Of a stretch of DNA of 64,000 bases, positions 43,384 through 51,839 are shown one piece after another. The translations under genes and the position numbers were made by a program. The stretch's first letter is position 1, and each line of letters starts with the position of its first letter. Origin of the DNA: an uncultured Prevotellaceae bacterium (lineage in GTDB: Bacteria; Bacteroidota; Bacteroidia; Bacteroidales; Muribaculaceae); the NCBI GenBank assembly GCA_900318645.1, contig ONLH01000032.1:1-64000 (forward strand), read 5' to 3'. The notes under the pieces are model-generated. The model ran no database searches and had not been told where the DNA came from. It was given only the letters and a program-made list of their open reading frames with translations.

Positions 43384-44736
43384 GTGCAACTGAAGAATGT
43401 CATAGAATCGCCTTGCGGCATCCGCTACATGCTCGACCAGCTGGAATTGCAGTCGGGTTTTGCCCGCCGTTGGCTCCTTGACTCGCCCATGATGACGAGT
43501 AGCGAGGACATTGCCGCAACCTATGCCGTCCTGCACCGTTTCGCTGAGTTCGTCAATCGGGTTGAACCACTATTCATCAATACCCTGAACCACAAGCTGT
43601 GCGGATTGAAAGACATCCGCACCACGATTAAAAATCTTTACAATCATGCCGTGCTCGATGACATTGAACTGTTTGAGGTCAAGCATCTCGCCATTCTGGC
43701 GACTGATGTGGCCCAACTGCTCGCGCAGCATGGCATGGCCGATGTGGTCGAGATTCCCGCCCTTGACGAGGTGATTACCATTCTCGATCCTGACGGGATG
43801 AAAATCGCCACATTCTATATATATGACTCTTATTGCGCCGAACTCAAGGACCTGCGTAGTCAGATGCGTCAGCACCCCGAGCAGCAGGATGAACTGTTGC
43901 TCAAGGCGAGTGAACTTGAGGATGGTGTGCACAAGGATTTGAGTCGGCAGTTGCATCCCTTTGCAACAGCCATTGAGCAGGCACAGCTTGCCCTGGCACG
44001 CATCGACGTGAATACCGCCAAGGCCATGCAGATGAAGCAGATGGGACTTTCTTTCCCCACCTTGGCCGAAGACGGCATCACCCGCTATCAGGCGATGTTC
44101 CATCCCCAGGTCAAAGAGGCGCTTGCCAGCCATGGCCGCGACTTCCAGCCCGTTGACATTGCCTTCGGTGAGCAGCCCGCGCTCATCACCGGTGCCAATA
44201 TGGGCGGCAAGACTGTGGTATTAAAGACGTTGACCTTGTGTCAACTGCTTTACCAGTTCGGGTTCGGCATCCCTGCGGCTTCGGCCCAAATTGCCGCGAA
44301 AGACGAGATACACTTCTGCATCGGTGACGAGCAGTCCGTAGAAAAAGGACTGTCATCATTTGCCGCCGAGATGAAGAACATCGATGCCGTCATCAAGGCA
44401 TCACGTGAGAACAAGAGAATACTGGCGTTGATTGACGAGCCGGCCCGTACCACCAACCCCACCGAGGGTGCCGCTCTCGTGACGGCATTGCTCAAGGTGT
44501 TGGAGAACAAGGACCTGAGTCTGGTCATGACAACGCACTACGATATAGAACCTGGCAAGGCCCGCTGCCTGAGGGTGAAGGGCTTTGAGAACGGTAAAAT
44601 GGATTATCAGCTTGTTGAGGTGCAGGACGGCGAGGTGCCCCGTGAGGCATTGAATATCGCTCAGAGCCTGGGCATTGACAGCGAGTGGATAGAAACCGCG
44701 AGGAATCTGCTGGAGACCTCCAATCGACACAATTGA
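43384..44736 (+). CDS. kamC: KamC: MutS-like ATPase of the lysine aminomutase cluster
   Basis: 450 residues, GTG start two bases after kamB. The C-terminal half has the MutS ATPase motifs: Walker A TGANMGGKT (269-277; MutS has TGPNMGGKS), the signature loop EKGLSSFAAEM, Walker B LALIDEPARTTNP, and the His switch TTHYD. The N-terminal half has clamp/lever-like helices but no mismatch-recognition domain (no FYE). So it is not a mismatch repair enzyme; placement within the kam cluster suggests a role with the aminomutase, perhaps ATP-driven exchange of damaged cobalamin (inference). Confidence 0.88.
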   Translation: MQLKNVIESPCGIRYMLDQLELQSGFARRWLLDSPMMTSSEDIAATYAVLHRFAEFVNRVEPLFINTLNHKLCGLKDIRTTIKNLYNHAVLDDIELFEVKHLAILATDVAQLLAQHGMADVVEIPALDEVITILDPDGMKIATFYIYDSYCAELKDLRSQMRQHPEQQDELLLKASELEDGVHKDLSRQLHPFATAIEQAQLALARIDVNTAKAMQMKQMGLSFPTLAEDGITRYQAMFHPQVKEALASHGRDFQPVDIAFGEQPALITGANMGGKTVVLKTLTLCQLLYQFGFGIPAASAQIAAKDEIHFCIGDEQSVEKGLSSFAAEMKNIDAVIKASRENKRILALIDEPARTTNPTEGAALVTALLKVLENKDLSLVMTTHYDIEPGKARCLRVKGFENGKMDYQLVEVQDGEVPREALNIAQSLGIDSEWIETARNLLETSNRHN

Positions 44737-44769
44737 CATCACACTATATACTATATACTACAATACACT

Positions 44770-46326
44770 ATGCAAAAGAGCAAGTTAGGACTAGATTTTG
44801 AGAAAGTTGAGTATGCCAGAGGTCTTGCCAAAGGCATCGCCGAGGACGTGCAGGCCTTCGTGGAACAGTACACGACGGTTGCCGTTGAGCGCACTTTGTG
44901 CCGCTTGATGGGCATCGATGGTGTTGACGACAATGACGTGCCGTTGCCCAATGTGGTGGTTGAGGCGCTGAAAGACAAGGGCGTGTTGAATGAAGGAGCC
45001 TTATTCTTCATTGCCAACGCCATGATTCAGACCGGTCTCAATCCGCAGCAGATTGCTGAGAAGGTGGCTAAGGACGAGCTGGACATCACCAAGGTGGTCA
45101 CCCGCGACCCCAAACAGATTGCCGATGCCTTGCAGCCCGTTGTCAACGAGAGCATGACACGCATCCGCACACGTCGTGCTCGCCGCGAGCATTACCTCGA
45201 GACCATCGGTGAGGGTCCCAAACCTTACCTGTACATCATCGTTGCCACGGGTAACATCTATGAGGACGTGGTTCAAGCCCAGGCTGGTGCCCGTCAGGGT
45301 GCCGACGTGATTGCTGTGATTCGCACCACAGGTCAGAGTCTGCTGGACTATGTGCCTTATGGCGCTACAACCGAGGGCTTCGGTGGTACTTTTGCTACCC
45401 AGGAGAACTTCCGCATCATGCGTAAGGCGCTTGACGAGGTAGGTGAGGAGCAGGGTCGTTACATCCGCCTGTGTAACTACTGTTCAGGTCTGTGTATGCC
45501 CGAGATTGCCATCATGGGTGCCTTCGAGGGTCTGGATGTCATGCTGAATGATGCCTTGTACGGTATCCTCTTCCGTGACATCAACATGCAGCGCACGCTC
45601 ATCGACCAGTACATGAGCCGCATCATCAACGGTTTTGCCGGCGTCATCATCAATACCGGTGAGGATAACTACCTGACCACCGCCGATGCTGTCGAGGCTG
45701 CCCACACGGTGCTGGCTTCGGACCTCATCAACGAGCAGTTGGCTCTCATGGCTGGACTGCCCGAGGAGCAGATGGGTCTGGGACACGCCTTTGAGATGGA
45801 TCCGATGCTTGAGAACGGCTTCCTGCTGGAGTTGGCTCAGGCACAGATGACCCGCGAAATCTTCCCCAAAGCCACGTTGAAGTACATGCCGCCGACCAAG
45901 TTCATGACGGGTAACATCTTCCGTGGTCACATCCAGGATGCCCTGTTCAATATGATCGGTATCTGGACCCATCAGGGTATCCAGTTGCTGGGTATGCCCA
46001 CCGAGGCCATCCACACGCCCTTCATGAGCGACCGTTACCTCTCGATTGAGAATGCCAAGTACATCTTCAATAACATGAAGAGCATCGGTGAGGAGATGGA
46101 GTTTGTCGAGGGCGGTATCTGCCGCAACCGTGCTAAGGAAGTCCTGGGCAACACCATCCAGTTGCTGGAGGAAATCACCAAGGAAGGCCTCTTCACCGCA
46201 CTTGAGAAAGGTATCTTCGGCGACGTGAAGCGTCCCAAGAACGGTGGTAAGGGTCTTGCAGGCGTTACCATGAAGGGTGAGAACTACTACAACCCGTTTG
46301 TGGAACTGATGAAAGGCAAGAGATAA
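44770..46326 (+). CDS. kamD: Lysine 5,6-aminomutase, alpha subunit
   Basis: Large subunit of the adenosylcobalamin and PLP-dependent enzyme that moves the terminal amino group of beta-lysine to give 3,5-diaminohexanoate. 518 residues, standard length. Conserved segments: RTRRARREHYLETIGEGPKPYLYIIVATGNIYEDVVQAQ (TIM-barrel part split here: RARREHYLETIGEG and ATGNIYEDVVQA), YGATTEGFGGTFATQENFR, and LGMPTEAIHTPFMSDRYLS. Accessory clamp near both ends. Followed by kamE after 35 bases. Confidence 0.96.
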   Translation: MQKSKLGLDFEKVEYARGLAKGIAEDVQAFVEQYTTVAVERTLCRLMGIDGVDDNDVPLPNVVVEALKDKGVLNEGALFFIANAMIQTGLNPQQIAEKVAKDELDITKVVTRDPKQIADALQPVVNESMTRIRTRRARREHYLETIGEGPKPYLYIIVATGNIYEDVVQAQAGARQGADVIAVIRTTGQSLLDYVPYGATTEGFGGTFATQENFRIMRKALDEVGEEQGRYIRLCNYCSGLCMPEIAIMGAFEGLDVMLNDALYGILFRDINMQRTLIDQYMSRIINGFAGVIINTGEDNYLTTADAVEAAHTVLASDLINEQLALMAGLPEEQMGLGHAFEMDPMLENGFLLELAQAQMTREIFPKATLKYMPPTKFMTGNIFRGHIQDALFNMIGIWTHQGIQLLGMPTEAIHTPFMSDRYLSIENAKYIFNNMKSIGEEMEFVEGGICRNRAKEVLGNTIQLLEEITKEGLFTALEKGIFGDVKRPKNGGKGLAGVTMKGENYYNPFVELMKGKR

Positions 46327-46361
46327 TAACAACACATCACAATAAAGGTTACGATACGACT

Positions 46362-47150
46362 ATGAGCGAAGGTTTATATAGCATGGAAGCTAAGGATTTT
46401 GACAAAACCTTAGACTTTACCAAAATCAAACCCTACGGTGACACAATGAACGACGGTAAGGTGCAGCTCAGCTTCACCCTGCCCGTACCCTGTGGCGCCG
46501 AGGCGGTAGAAGCCGCCAAACAGTTACTCCGCAAGATGGGTCTGGAGAATCCCAGCGTGGTCTTCTACAAGGAGTTGACCCCGGGCTTCACCTTCTTCAA
46601 CTGCTACGGCAGTTGCACCCACACTGTGGACTACAGTACCATCTACGTCCCCAAGGTGGAGAGCAACACGATGGACATGTATGAGACCGACGAATACATC
46701 AAGGAGAACATCGGTCGCAAGATTGTCATCGTCGGTGCCTCGACGGGTACCGATGCCCATACTGTGGGCATTGACGCCATCATGAACATGAAGGGCTACG
46801 CCGGCCACTACGGACTGGAACGCTATGAGATGATCGAGGCCTACAACCTGGGTTCACAGGTGCCCAACGACGAGTTCATCGCCAAGGGTATCGAACTCCA
46901 TGCCGACGCCCTGCTCGTCTCACAGACCGTGACCCAGAAGGACGTCCACATCAAGAACATGACCGAGTTCATCGAGCTGATGGAGGCCGAGGGACTGCGT
47001 GACAAGATGATCTGCTGCTGCGGCGGTGCACGTGTGACCCACGAGCTGGCCAAGGAGCTGGGATTTGACGCAGGCTTCGGTATGAACACCTATGCCGACG
47101 ACGTGGCATCGTTCGTTGTGCAGGAGATGGTCAAGAGAGGAATGAAATAA
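46362..47150 (+). CDS. kamE: Lysine 5,6-aminomutase, beta subunit
   Basis: Cobalamin-binding subunit, 262 residues. The base-off B12 motif DxHxxG is present as DAHTVG (Asp131, His133, Gly136), and Lys144 in MNMKGYAG stands where clostridial KamE holds PLP (Lys144). The C-terminal Rossmann part continues with SQTVTQKDVHIKNM and CCGGARVTHELAKELG. N-terminal dimerisation part ~1-110. No cobalamin riboswitch is visible upstream of the cluster. Confidence 0.97.
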   Translation: MSEGLYSMEAKDFDKTLDFTKIKPYGDTMNDGKVQLSFTLPVPCGAEAVEAAKQLLRKMGLENPSVVFYKELTPGFTFFNCYGSCTHTVDYSTIYVPKVESNTMDMYETDEYIKENIGRKIVIVGASTGTDAHTVGIDAIMNMKGYAGHYGLERYEMIEAYNLGSQVPNDEFIAKGIELHADALLVSQTVTQKDVHIKNMTEFIELMEAEGLRDKMICCCGGARVTHELAKELGFDAGFGMNTYADDVASFVVQEMVKRGMK

Positions 47151-47152
47151 GT

Positions 47153-47175
47153 CAAGTTCCGGCTGCCGGAACTTG
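47153..47175 (+). promoter_or_regulatory. Inter-cistronic hairpin kamE/atoA
   Basis: Perfect 10-bp stem CAAGTTCCGG (47153-47162) with CCGGAACTTG (47166-47175), loop CTG, two bases after the kamE stop; no T-run, so a processing or stability signal is as likely as a terminator. Confidence 0.6.
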
Positions 47176-47177
47176 AG

Positions 47178-47205
47178 GATTAGCGATTAGTGATTAGAGA
47201 TTGAT
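47178..47205. repeat. Four 7-bp tandem units (GATTAGN)
   Basis: GATTAGC, GATTAGT, GATTAGA, GATTGAT in series after the kamE hairpin. The rest of the gap to 47301 is A/T rich without a promoter match. Confidence 0.7.
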
Positions 47206-47301
47206 GAATTGCTGGTTGATAATCATTCAATAAACGAAATCTTGAGTTAACAGTATAAAAGAACTTTTTTAAAACATAATTAATCTCAAAACTGTACTAT
47301 T

Positions 47302-47961
47302 ATGGATAAATATCAAATGAGAGAAGTCATCGCTAAACGTGCCGCTAAGGAGTTGCACGATGGTGATGTTGTGAATCTGGGTATTGGTATCCCCACCTTA
47401 ATTCCTAATTATCTGCCCGACGGTGTTTCAGTAACGCTGCAGACCGAGAACGGCGCTATGGGTATGGGTCCCACGCCTGAGGAGGGCAAGGAGGACAAGA
47501 ACCTCATCAACGCCGGTGGCGGTGCCATCACCCTCAATCCCGGTGCCTGCACCTTTGACTCGGCAACCTCATTTGCCATCATCCGCGGCGGCCACGTAAA
47601 CGTGTCGTTCCTGGGCGCTCTGCAGGTGGATGAGAAAGGTAACCTCGCCAACTGGATTATCCCTGGCAAGATGGCTCCCGGTATGGGTGGTGCAATGGAC
47701 CTCGTGGTAGGTGCCAAGCGCGTGATCCTCACCATGGAGCACACCCAGAAGGGTAACCCCAAGATCCTCAAGGAGTGCACACTGCCTCTCACCGCTGCCG
47801 GTCAGGTCAACATGATCATCACCGAGATGGGTGTGATGGACATCACCCCCGAGGGCATCGTACTGCGTGAACTCCATCCCGAGTTCACCGTCGAGGATGT
47901 GCAGGCTGCTACCGAGGCCAAGCTCATCATCTCGCCCGACCTGAAGCCCATGGACGTTTAA
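47302..47961 (+). CDS. atoA: Butyrate/acetoacetate CoA-transferase, subunit B
   Basis: Beta subunit carrying the catalytic glutamate, Glu49 in [11 protein letters not shown] (family SENG). 219 residues. [15 protein letters not shown] (~27-41) and [23 protein letters not shown] are further marks. Partner subunit AtoD is encoded at 37591. Transfers CoA from butyryl-CoA to acetoacetate made by Kce. Starts the second half of the cluster (butyrate branch). Confidence 0.93.
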   Translation: MDKYQMREVIAKRAAKELHDGDVVNLGIGIPTLIPNYLPDGVSVTLQTENGAMGMGPTPEEGKEDKNLINAGGGAITLNPGACTFDSATSFAIIRGGHVNVSFLGALQVDEKGNLANWIIPGKMAPGMGGAMDLVVGAKRVILTMEHTQKGNPKILKECTLPLTAAGQVNMIITEMGVMDITPEGIVLRELHPEFTVEDVQAATEAKLIISPDLKPMDV

Positions 47962-47976
47962 TTCCAGCACCTTGTC

Positions 47977-48753
47977 ATGGAATACAACTATTTAAAGATA
48001 GAGCACAAGGGTGGTATTACCATCTTGACGATTTCGGCTCCCAAGACCCTGAATGCCCTCAATTCGGGCATCCTCAAGGAACTGGGTGACTTCGTCGGCA
48101 AGCTGGATGCCTCGACACGCGTGCTCATCATCACGGGCGACGGCGAGAAGTCGTTTGTCGCCGGTGCCGACATTAGCGAGATGGCTCACCTCAATGAGCC
48201 CCAGGGCGTCGAGTTCGGTCGTCTGGGCGCACAGGTGTTCCGTGCCATCGAGACACTGCCGATTCCCGTCATTGCCGCTGTCAATGGCTATGCTTTGGGT
48301 GGTGGCTGTGAGCTGGCGATGGCATGTGACATTCGCATCTGCTCCAACAATGCCAAGTTCGGTCAGCCCGAGGTGGGCCTGGGTATCATCCCCGGCTTCT
48401 CGGGTACTTACCGCCTGCCCAAACTTATCGGCCAGGGCTATGCCAAGGAGATGATCTACACAGGCAAGGCCATCCGCGCCGACGAGGCATTGCGCATCGG
48501 TCTGGTCAATGCCGTCTATGCTCCTGAAGAGCTGATGGGCAAGGCTATGGAGATGGCCGAGATGATGCTCAAGAACGCCCCTGTGGCCATCAGCCTGGCC
48601 AAGCAGAGCATCAACGAGGGCTATGACCTGGATGCCGACGGTGCCATCGGTCTGGAGAACAAACTCTTCGGCAAATGCTTTGCTACTGCCGACCAGAAGG
48701 AGGGCATGGACGCTTTCCTCAACAAGCGTGAAGCAACTTTCAAGGGAGAATAA
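47977..48753 (+). CDS. crt: Enoyl-CoA hydratase/crotonase
   Basis: Hydrates crotonyl-CoA to 3-hydroxybutyryl-CoA or the reverse. 258 residues, standard crotonase. CoA and oxyanion-hole parts SFVAGADISEM and GYALGGGCELAMACDIR; catalytic glutamates Glu112 and Glu132 (FGQPEVGLGIIPGFSGT). 15 bases after atoA. With Hbd it connects crotonyl-CoA with acetoacetyl-CoA, so carbon can flow either from lysine to acetyl-CoA or from acetyl-CoA to butyrate. Confidence 0.95.
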   Translation: MEYNYLKIEHKGGITILTISAPKTLNALNSGILKELGDFVGKLDASTRVLIITGDGEKSFVAGADISEMAHLNEPQGVEFGRLGAQVFRAIETLPIPVIAAVNGYALGGGCELAMACDIRICSNNAKFGQPEVGLGIIPGFSGTYRLPKLIGQGYAKEMIYTGKAIRADEALRIGLVNAVYAPEELMGKAMEMAEMMLKNAPVAISLAKQSINEGYDLDADGAIGLENKLFGKCFATADQKEGMDAFLNKREATFKGE

Positions 48754-48792
48754 ATTAACATTCATCAATTAAAACATAAAATAGAACAGATT

Positions 48793-49629
48793 ATGAAAAT
48801 TTGTGTTATTGGAACAGGTACGATGGCCAAGGGTATCGTCAAGGCGTTTGCCGCCAAGATGCCCGTGGTTATGAAGAGCCGCACCCAGGAGAGCCTTGAC
48901 AAGGCTATGGCTTCGATTGCAAAGGGTTACACCAAGCTCGTCGAGAAGGGTAAATTCACCCAGGAGAAGATGGACGCCATCATGGCCAACATCACCACCA
49001 CGACCGACTATGCTACCTTTGCCGACGCTGACCTCGTGATTGAGGCTGCTGTTGAGAACATGCAGTTGAAGAAGGACGTGTTCATGGAGCTTGACAAGAT
49101 CTGCAAGCCCGAGACCATCTTTGCCACCAACTCGTCATCACTCTCTATTACCGAGATTGCTGCTTGCACTAGCCGTCCCGCTCAGTTTATCGGCTGCCAC
49201 TTCTTCAACCCCGCCGACCGCATGGCGCTCGTTGAGGTAATCAAGGGCCAGCTCACCAGCGATGAGACTGCCAAGTGCATCATCGACCTGACCACCGAGA
49301 TCGGCAAGACCCCCGTGCCCGTTAACGAGGCTCCCGGTTTTGTCGTTAACCGCATCCTGATCCCGATGATCAACGAGGCAGTGGGTATCTTCGCCGACGG
49401 TATCGCCAGCGCCGAGGACATCGACAAGTGCATGATGCTGGGTGCCAACCATCCCATGGGACCCCTCGCACTGGCCGACCTCATCGGTAACGATGTGAAC
49501 CTTGCCATCATGGAGGTGCTCTACAACGAGTTTGGGGATCCCAAGTATCGTCCTCACCCGCTGCTGCGCAAGATGGTTCGTGCTGGTCTCCTCGGCCGCA
49601 AGACCGGTGAAGGCTTCTATAAGTATTAA
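48793..49629 (+). CDS. hbd: 3-Hydroxybutyryl-CoA dehydrogenase
   Basis: NAD(P)-dependent, 278 residues. N-terminal Rossmann motif is [13 protein letters not shown] (most relatives: GAGTMGxGI; the Ala/Lys change is mild). Catalytic region [11 protein letters not shown] and [12 protein letters not shown] with the catalytic His, then [17 protein letters not shown] and the C-terminal [14 protein letters not shown]. Follows crt by 39 bases. Confidence 0.95.
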   Translation: MKICVIGTGTMAKGIVKAFAAKMPVVMKSRTQESLDKAMASIAKGYTKLVEKGKFTQEKMDAIMANITTTTDYATFADADLVIEAAVENMQLKKDVFMELDKICKPETIFATNSSSLSITEIAACTSRPAQFIGCHFFNPADRMALVEVIKGQLTSDETAKCIIDLTTEIGKTPVPVNEAPGFVVNRILIPMINEAVGIFADGIASAEDIDKCMMLGANHPMGPLALADLIGNDVNLAIMEVLYNEFGDPKYRPHPLLRKMVRAGLLGRKTGEGFYKY

Positions 49630-49632
49630 TTA

Positions 49633-49717
49633 ACAAGTTGGCAGTTTTCAATTCTCAGTTGTCAGCGGCATGTGCGAAATCTGAAAACTGAAAACTGCCA
49701 ACTGAAAACTTAAAAAG
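49633..49717. repeat. REP-like CTGAMAA hairpin element
   Basis: Arms TTGGCAGTTTTCAA.../...CTGAAAACTGCCAA around core CAGCGGCATGTGCGAAATCTG; fills the hbd-bcd gap. Confidence 0.8.
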
Positions 49718-49721
49718 AAAT

Positions 49722-50861
49722 ATGGATTTTAGCTATTCTAAGACTGAACAACTGTTCCTGCAGATGGTTCGCTCATTTGCAGAGAACGAGGTAAAGCCCC
49801 TTGCCGCCGAGATCGATGAACAGGAGCGTTTCCCCATCGAGACCGTTGAGAAGATGGGTAAGCTCGGCATGATGGGCATCCCCGTGCCCAAGCAGTACGG
49901 CGGTGCAGGCGGTACCGTGCAGATGTATATCATGGCTGTTGAGGAACTCTCCCGCGTGTGTGCTACCACGGGCGTTGTCCTGTCGGCCCACACCTCGCTG
50001 TGCGTAGCTCCCATCATGGAGCATGGCACCGAGGAGCAGAAGATGAAATATTTGCCCAAGCTCGCTTCGGGCGAGTGGATTGGCGCCTTCGGTCTGACCG
50101 AGCCCAATGCGGGTACCGACGCTGCCATGCAGCAGACCACTGCTGTTGACGCTGGTGACCACTGGGTGCTCAACGGCTCCAAGATTTTCATCACCAATGC
50201 CTCTAACGCTCACGTGTTTATCGTGATGGCCATGACCGACAAGTCACAGGGAACCAAGGGCATCTCGGCCTTCATCGTCGAGAGAGGTATGCCCGGTTTC
50301 TCCATCGGCAAGAAGGAGTTGAAGATGGGTATCCGTGGCAGTGCCACCTGTGAGTTGATTTTTGAAAACTGCATCGTTCCCAAGGAGAACCTTCTGGGCC
50401 AGCTCGGCAAGGGCTTCAAGATTGCCATGATGACCCTCGACGGTGGCCGCATCGGTATCGCTTCCCAGGCATTGGGTATCGCCCAGGGTGCTATGGACGA
50501 GACCGTGAAGTACACCAAGGAGCGTAAGCAGTTTGGCCGCTCTATCGCCAAGTTCCAGAACACCCAGTTCCAGATGGCCGACCTCAAGACCAAGGTCGAG
50601 GCTGCCCGTTTGCTCGTGCGTAGTGCTGCCTGGAAGAAGGACATGCACCTGCCCTACAGCGCCGATGCTGCTATGGCAAAGCTGTTTGCCGCCGAGACCG
50701 CAATGGAAGTGACGACCAAGGCCGTTCAGTTCCACGGTGGTTATGGTTACACCCGTGAATATCCTGTTGAGCGCATGATGCGTGATGCCAAGATTACCGA
50801 GATCTATGAGGGTACATCCGAGGTTCAGCGCATGGTTATCGCCGGTCAATTATTCAAATAA
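49722..50861 (+). CDS. bcd: Butyryl-CoA dehydrogenase (short-chain acyl-CoA dehydrogenase)
   Basis: FAD enzyme that reduces crotonyl-CoA to butyryl-CoA with electrons from EtfAB. 379 residues. Marks: FGLTEPNAGTDAA (FAD/substrate loop), KIFITNA, ERKQFGRSIAKFQ, FHGGYGYTREYPVERMMRDAKITEIYEGTSEVQRM with the catalytic Glu in IYEGTSE. With EtfB and EtfA immediately after, this is the Bcd-Etf set that in anaerobes can couple butyryl-CoA formation to ferredoxin reduction. Confidence 0.95.
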   Translation: MDFSYSKTEQLFLQMVRSFAENEVKPLAAEIDEQERFPIETVEKMGKLGMMGIPVPKQYGGAGGTVQMYIMAVEELSRVCATTGVVLSAHTSLCVAPIMEHGTEEQKMKYLPKLASGEWIGAFGLTEPNAGTDAAMQQTTAVDAGDHWVLNGSKIFITNASNAHVFIVMAMTDKSQGTKGISAFIVERGMPGFSIGKKELKMGIRGSATCELIFENCIVPKENLLGQLGKGFKIAMMTLDGGRIGIASQALGIAQGAMDETVKYTKERKQFGRSIAKFQNTQFQMADLKTKVEAARLLVRSAAWKKDMHLPYSADAAMAKLFAAETAMEVTTKAVQFHGGYGYTREYPVERMMRDAKITEIYEGTSEVQRMVIAGQLFK

Positions 50862-50866
50862 ACAAG

Positions 50867-50951
50867 TGTTGTCAGTTGACAGTCTTCAGTTGTCAGCGGC
50901 ATCCGCGAACTCTGAAAACTGAAAACAGACAACTAAAAACTGAAAACTAAT
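50867..50951. repeat. REP-like CTGAMAA hairpin element
   Basis: Left arm TTGTCAGTTGACAG..., core CAGCGGCATCCGCGAAC, right arm TCTGAAAACTGAAAAC...; fills the bcd-etfB gap. Confidence 0.8.
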
Positions 50952-51734
50952 ATGAATATAATTGTTTGTGTAAAACAAGTTCCCGATACCACCGTTGTCA
51001 AGATTGATCCCGTGAAGGGTACCTTGATCCGTGAAGGTGTCCCCAGCATCATGAACCCTGATGATAAGGGTGGCCTCGAACTCGCACTGAGATTGAAAGA
51101 CCAGTTCGGAGCCAACGTCACCGTGATTTCGATGGGTCCTCCCCAAGCCGATGTCATGTTGCGCGAGGCGCTCGCTATGGGTGCCGACCGTGCCATCCTG
51201 TTGAGTGACCGCAAGTTTGCCGGTGCCGACACGCTGGCTACTTCTTATGCTCTGTCCGGTCTGTGCCGTGTACTGGACTACGACCTCATCATCGCTGGCC
51301 GCCAGGCTATCGACGGTGATACTGCTCAAGTTGGTCCCGAGCTCGCCGAGCACCTGGGCCTGCCCCAGATTACCTATGTTGCCGATGCCAAGGTGCTGGA
51401 AAACGGCAACCTGCAGGTGGACAAAGAGAACGAGGATGGTATCCAGGTTCTCGAGGTCGAGGGCAAGTGCCTGCTGACCGTGCTCGCTTCGGCATTTGAT
51501 GCCCGTTACATGAGTGTTAGCGGCATCATGGAGGCCTATGACAAGGAAGTCGAGGTATGGAGTGCCGATAAGATTGACGTCGAGGAAGGTAAGCTGGGTC
51601 TCGCCGGCTCGCCCACCAAGGTGTTCAAGTCCTTCCCCAAGGCCATGAAGGCTCCAGGTGAGGTACATGAGGTAACCCCCGAGGAGGCTGTTGAGCTGAT
51701 TGTTAATCAACTGAAAGTTAAACACATTATCTAA
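50952..51734 (+). CDS. etfB: Electron transfer flavoprotein, beta subunit
   Basis: 260 residues. NIIVCVKQVPDTTVVKIDP at the N-terminus, LRLKDQFGANVTVISMGP and the ETF-beta signature region LIIAGRQAIDGDTAQVGPELAEHLGLP are clear. Binds the second nucleotide (AMP or, in bifurcating forms, FAD). Works with EtfA and Bcd. The gap ahead is a REP-like element, so translation is probably independent of bcd. Confidence 0.95.
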   Translation: MNIIVCVKQVPDTTVVKIDPVKGTLIREGVPSIMNPDDKGGLELALRLKDQFGANVTVISMGPPQADVMLREALAMGADRAILLSDRKFAGADTLATSYALSGLCRVLDYDLIIAGRQAIDGDTAQVGPELAEHLGLPQITYVADAKVLENGNLQVDKENEDGIQVLEVEGKCLLTVLASAFDARYMSVSGIMEAYDKEVEVWSADKIDVEEGKLGLAGSPTKVFKSFPKAMKAPGEVHEVTPEEAVELIVNQLKVKHII

Positions 51735-51739
51735 AAGGG

Positions 51740-51833
51740 ATAGTCAGTTTTTAGTTTTCAGTTTTTCAATTTTCAGCGTTATCCGCTAACACTGACAACT
51801 GACGACTGACAACTGAAAACTGAAAAAAAACAG
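51740..51833. repeat. REP-like CTGAMAA hairpin element
   Basis: Left arm of TCAGTTTTTAG/TTTTCAG units, core CAGCGTTATCCGCTAACACTG, right arm ACAACTGACGACTGACAACT...; fills the etfB-etfA gap. Confidence 0.8.
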
Positions 51834-51839
51834 AATATT

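Noticed and set aside
43384..44736. DNA mismatch repair MutS
   Set aside because: It lacks the mismatch-recognition and connector domains and lies inside the kam cluster.
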